DNA from: Cornus controversa
Taxonomy: Eukaryota; Streptophyta; Magnoliopsida; Cornales; Cornaceae
Direction of reading: 5' to 3'
Assembly: GCA_026545225.1 (NCBI GenBank)
Contig: CM048845.1
Span: forward strand, 99,705,033-99,769,032
Length of the DNA: 64,000 nucleotides
Both the position numbers and the translations under genes were made by a program. Below, piece by piece: positions 61,173-64,000 of the stretch (position 1 is its first letter; each line of letters opens with the position of its first letter). The notes beneath the pieces are model-generated. The model was not told where the DNA came from and searched no databases. It was given only the letters and a program-made list of their open reading frames with translations.

Positions 61173-61994
61173 TTCTTTTAAAATTTTCTACTTTTGATTT
61201 TTATTAAAACAATTAATTTCAAGAATTAAAGATAAATTTATGCAAATTTGAAAAAGAATATATATCATCAAAATACTATGAATTTTTTTCATAATTTATT
61301 TTATCTTATAAAAAAAAAATAGTTAAATGTAATTCAATAAGAAAGAAAGAACATTATGGTCATTTAACGAAGAATAACACATCACATAACACGCATGATG
61401 TTATTTTGTAACAACATGTGATAGTATAAGAATTAGTGTATAAAATATAGTTCAAATGATTTTTTTATAAATTTAGACATAGTTCAATTTTATTTTTTTT
61501 GCACTTTACCCCTTAAATATCCATGGAAATTGGGGAGTAAGACGAAGTCGAAACCGATGCCCCAATATCACAGAATGCTTCCACCAAAGTCTACATGTCA
61601 AGTTCGCTGAAATTCTGATTTCAATTTTTAATTTTGATTTCATTGAAATTTCTATTTCTGATTTGTTACAGAAAATCTGGTAAATTATGAAGAAAGTTGT
61701 AAAGATCGTTGTTTTAAAAAAATAATAATAATAAATAGAAAAGTTCGATGTGCTGGAGAATTCACCGAGTGATTTTGCTTAACGAGAGAGAGTGGGCTGG
61801 TAATGGAATGCTTGCGGTGATCGTGGTGAGTGGGTGGGGAAAGAGAGGGGGTGTGGGCTCGTGTGGCATTTTTCAATTATTTATTCAATAGAATAAATTT
61901 TATTATATAATTTAGTAAGTTATATATATTCAATTTTTAGTTAAATAAATTATGTCTCATATTATTAAAATTATTTCATATGCTTCACAGCTTA

Positions 61995-62172
61995 AACTAT
62001 ATTTAATGTTTTATAAATTAAAATATTAAATATACTAATTATTAAATTTTTTATCAAGTTTTAAAATGTAAGAGTATTTTAGAAACCATATTTAATGTTT
62101 TATAAATTAAAATATTAAATATACTAATTATTAAATTTTTTATCAAGTTTTAAAATGTAAGAGTATTTTAGA
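61995..62172. repeat. 89-bp tandem duplication, two copies
   Basis: 61995-62083 and 62084-62172 are identical apart from one T/C difference near the start. AT-rich and non-coding. Confidence 0.9.
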
Positions 62173-64000
62173 ACAAATAATTGGGGTTGAAATGGTTATT
62201 TAAAGTAGCTACTGAGGTCCATTTAATCATTTTGTTTCATAGAAGGGTAGTTTTGATATTTCAATTTACTTCTCTAACATATTTTTAGTTGATCAAATTT
62301 TTTCACTAATTTAATCCTAGAATAATTCTAGTAAATCTTAGAAAAGTTAGAGTAATTTACTCTAATTATTAATATAATTTTAAATTAAAATATGTATAAT
62401 TACATAGTTAACTTAATTCATCACAACATTTAACGAAATACATAGACATATACGTTGTATTATTAATTTATTATATGATGTTGGTTATGGCTCATAATAT
62501 ATAAAACTATTAACTTTTCTATTGATTGAGAAAATGAAATGGTTATATTAAATTACTAGATATGTTACTTGCACATTAAATAGTTTTTTTTCTTATAATA
62601 AAATGATTAAAGCGATGTAAATTTTTTTTAAAAAAAATTATGTTAGTGAAGTATTTTTTATAGTGTATATGTAATAAATTTGAAAAAAATACATATTTTT
62701 TCTATAATATGTATGTATACGGTACGATTCAAGTAAAAAATATATAAGTATTATTCGCTAAATTTAAAATTTGTCTAAAAACTGGTTTTTTTTAATTATA
62801 TGTACATGCATATATTATATGTACGTGTATTTGCTAATTAGATCCTATCATCCATTTTTCATTTCTAGATTAGCAACTCCTGCATGACAAATCATATATC
62901 TAATGCTGCAATCAATTATATAAATGACTGAACCAATAATGCAGAGCAATAGTCTGTTTCATATAATTTTAGAAAGCAATGGTAACACGTTCTAAAATTT
63001 TGACAGCAGTCTTTACGAGATATTAGAGGAAACTAAAAATATTACTCAACAAAAATTATTTAGATGGATTATATTTTTATGTGTTAAATTTTTATTTGTA
63101 TTGTGGTTTTGTGTTGTTTGCGAATCACATCATACCTACTCGTCACCCGCAATGCCGCAAAATATAGTTCAAAATGTCTTCTTCCATGGAGCGTCACTAG
63201 TATAGTGGGTTTAGCCTAATTAGCTGAATAACTTATTGCATAATTTTTTTGAACTCGCACGAAATGTAAATGCATCGATACATCATTTTTTACCATATAA
63301 TCCTTTAAAAATGAATTTTTAATAATTTTATTGAATTTTTTTAACAATATTTAACTCAAATAAAGAATTATTCATGAATTTTAAGTCGTTGTGATTATTA
63401 ATAATGTTTAATAATTATATTTTTTATGAAATTAATAAATAAATTATTTACATGTTGTTTACGTAATTATATTTTTTATGAAATTGAATTTTTGTCTAGC
63501 TATATAAACTGCTTTACGTGTTATTTTATGATCAAATTTTATTATGTTCTCTAATAAAAAAACAGAGTTTTTCTTAATTAACTTAAAAAATAGCATCCAT
63601 ATAAATAAATAATCAAACTTAGTTGGGTGGGAAAATATTTTTTTTTTTGAATAAATATTACTAACACCATCTGAAATTTGATATATTGACATATAGCTAC
63701 AACTTTGTGAATTTTTATCACCAACACCCCCCGTCAATTTTTCTATTTTTTTAATATGTGAAATATCTTGATTGCCCTTGATTATTTAAATATATTTTAA
63801 TATAAAAATATCAGAATAGGAAAATGACCATAACACCTTTCTTGATTGCCATTTCAATTAATTTTTTATTTTATTTTAATATTATTATTTATGAAAAAAA
63901 TAATTATATATATTATATATATCTATCTATATATATATATAGAGAAAAAGAAAGAGAAATTTATTTTTTTCATTATTTTATTTTAACATTATTATTTATG
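62173..64000. other. AT-rich non-coding end of window
   Basis: I see no gene, RNA or clear mobile element here. The open frame on the minus strand at 63459-63737 has no recognisable features. Confidence 0.5.

Overview
The window is nuclear DNA of a flowering plant, most likely a dicot. It is AT-rich, its genes are split by AT-rich introns, and it is crowded with plant MITEs, LTR and LINE debris and (TA)n runs. The recognisable genes are plant-specific families: the LRR receptor kinase NILR1/At1g74360, PMI2/WEB coiled-coil proteins, DUF863 proteins and U1-type zinc-finger proteins. All recognisable genes lie on the + strand. I cannot name the species.

Layout. 0-1 kb: remnant of a pararetrovirus-like movement-protein reading frame. 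1.05-1.70 kb: a Tourist-type MITE. 2.1-3.5 kb: a 5'-truncated, frame-broken PMI2/PMI15-like pseudogene. 3.5-10.7 kb: no supported gene, but an almost perfect 80-bp-arm hairpin at 7.6-7.8 kb. 10.7-24.2 kb: a duplicated NILR1-type receptor kinase locus. The downstream copy (20.1-24.2 kb) is intact. The upstream copy (12.87-14.48 kb) has lost its start and its kinase, and a Ty3/gypsy LTR plus gag fragment (14.5-17.2 kb) abuts its broken end. 24.4-40.0 kb: a second large tandem duplication, of a three-finger U1-type zinc-finger gene (copy 1 28.4-31.3 kb, copy 2 37.1-40.0 kb). Its spacers differ by independent transposon insertions: a SINE-like element, a PIF/Harbinger element with a nested hAT element, and a MITE. 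42.9-43.4 kb: a two-exon dCTP pyrophosphatase (MazG-like). 48.4-55.0 kb: a DUF863 gene encoding about 1039 residues, with EAR-type DLN motifs. 55-64 kb: no gene, but MITEs, an RTE-like LINE remnant and an 89-bp tandem duplication.

The most interesting observation concerns the zinc-finger pair. In copy 1 the frame only works if a 35-nt microexon (28820-28854) is spliced in. In copy 2 both splice sites of that microexon are destroyed, and the next exon has lost one base. Together 36 nt are lost, so copy 2 stays open while reading 27 codons of exon 2 largely in another frame. This looks like a compensated exon loss that rewrote a protein segment between young tandem paralogues.

The genes do not form a pathway. 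The biology here is local duplication, decay and transposon capture around stress/defence-type and regulatory genes. Exon structures were inferred by eye from splice consensus, frame and paralogue comparison, with no transcript evidence.
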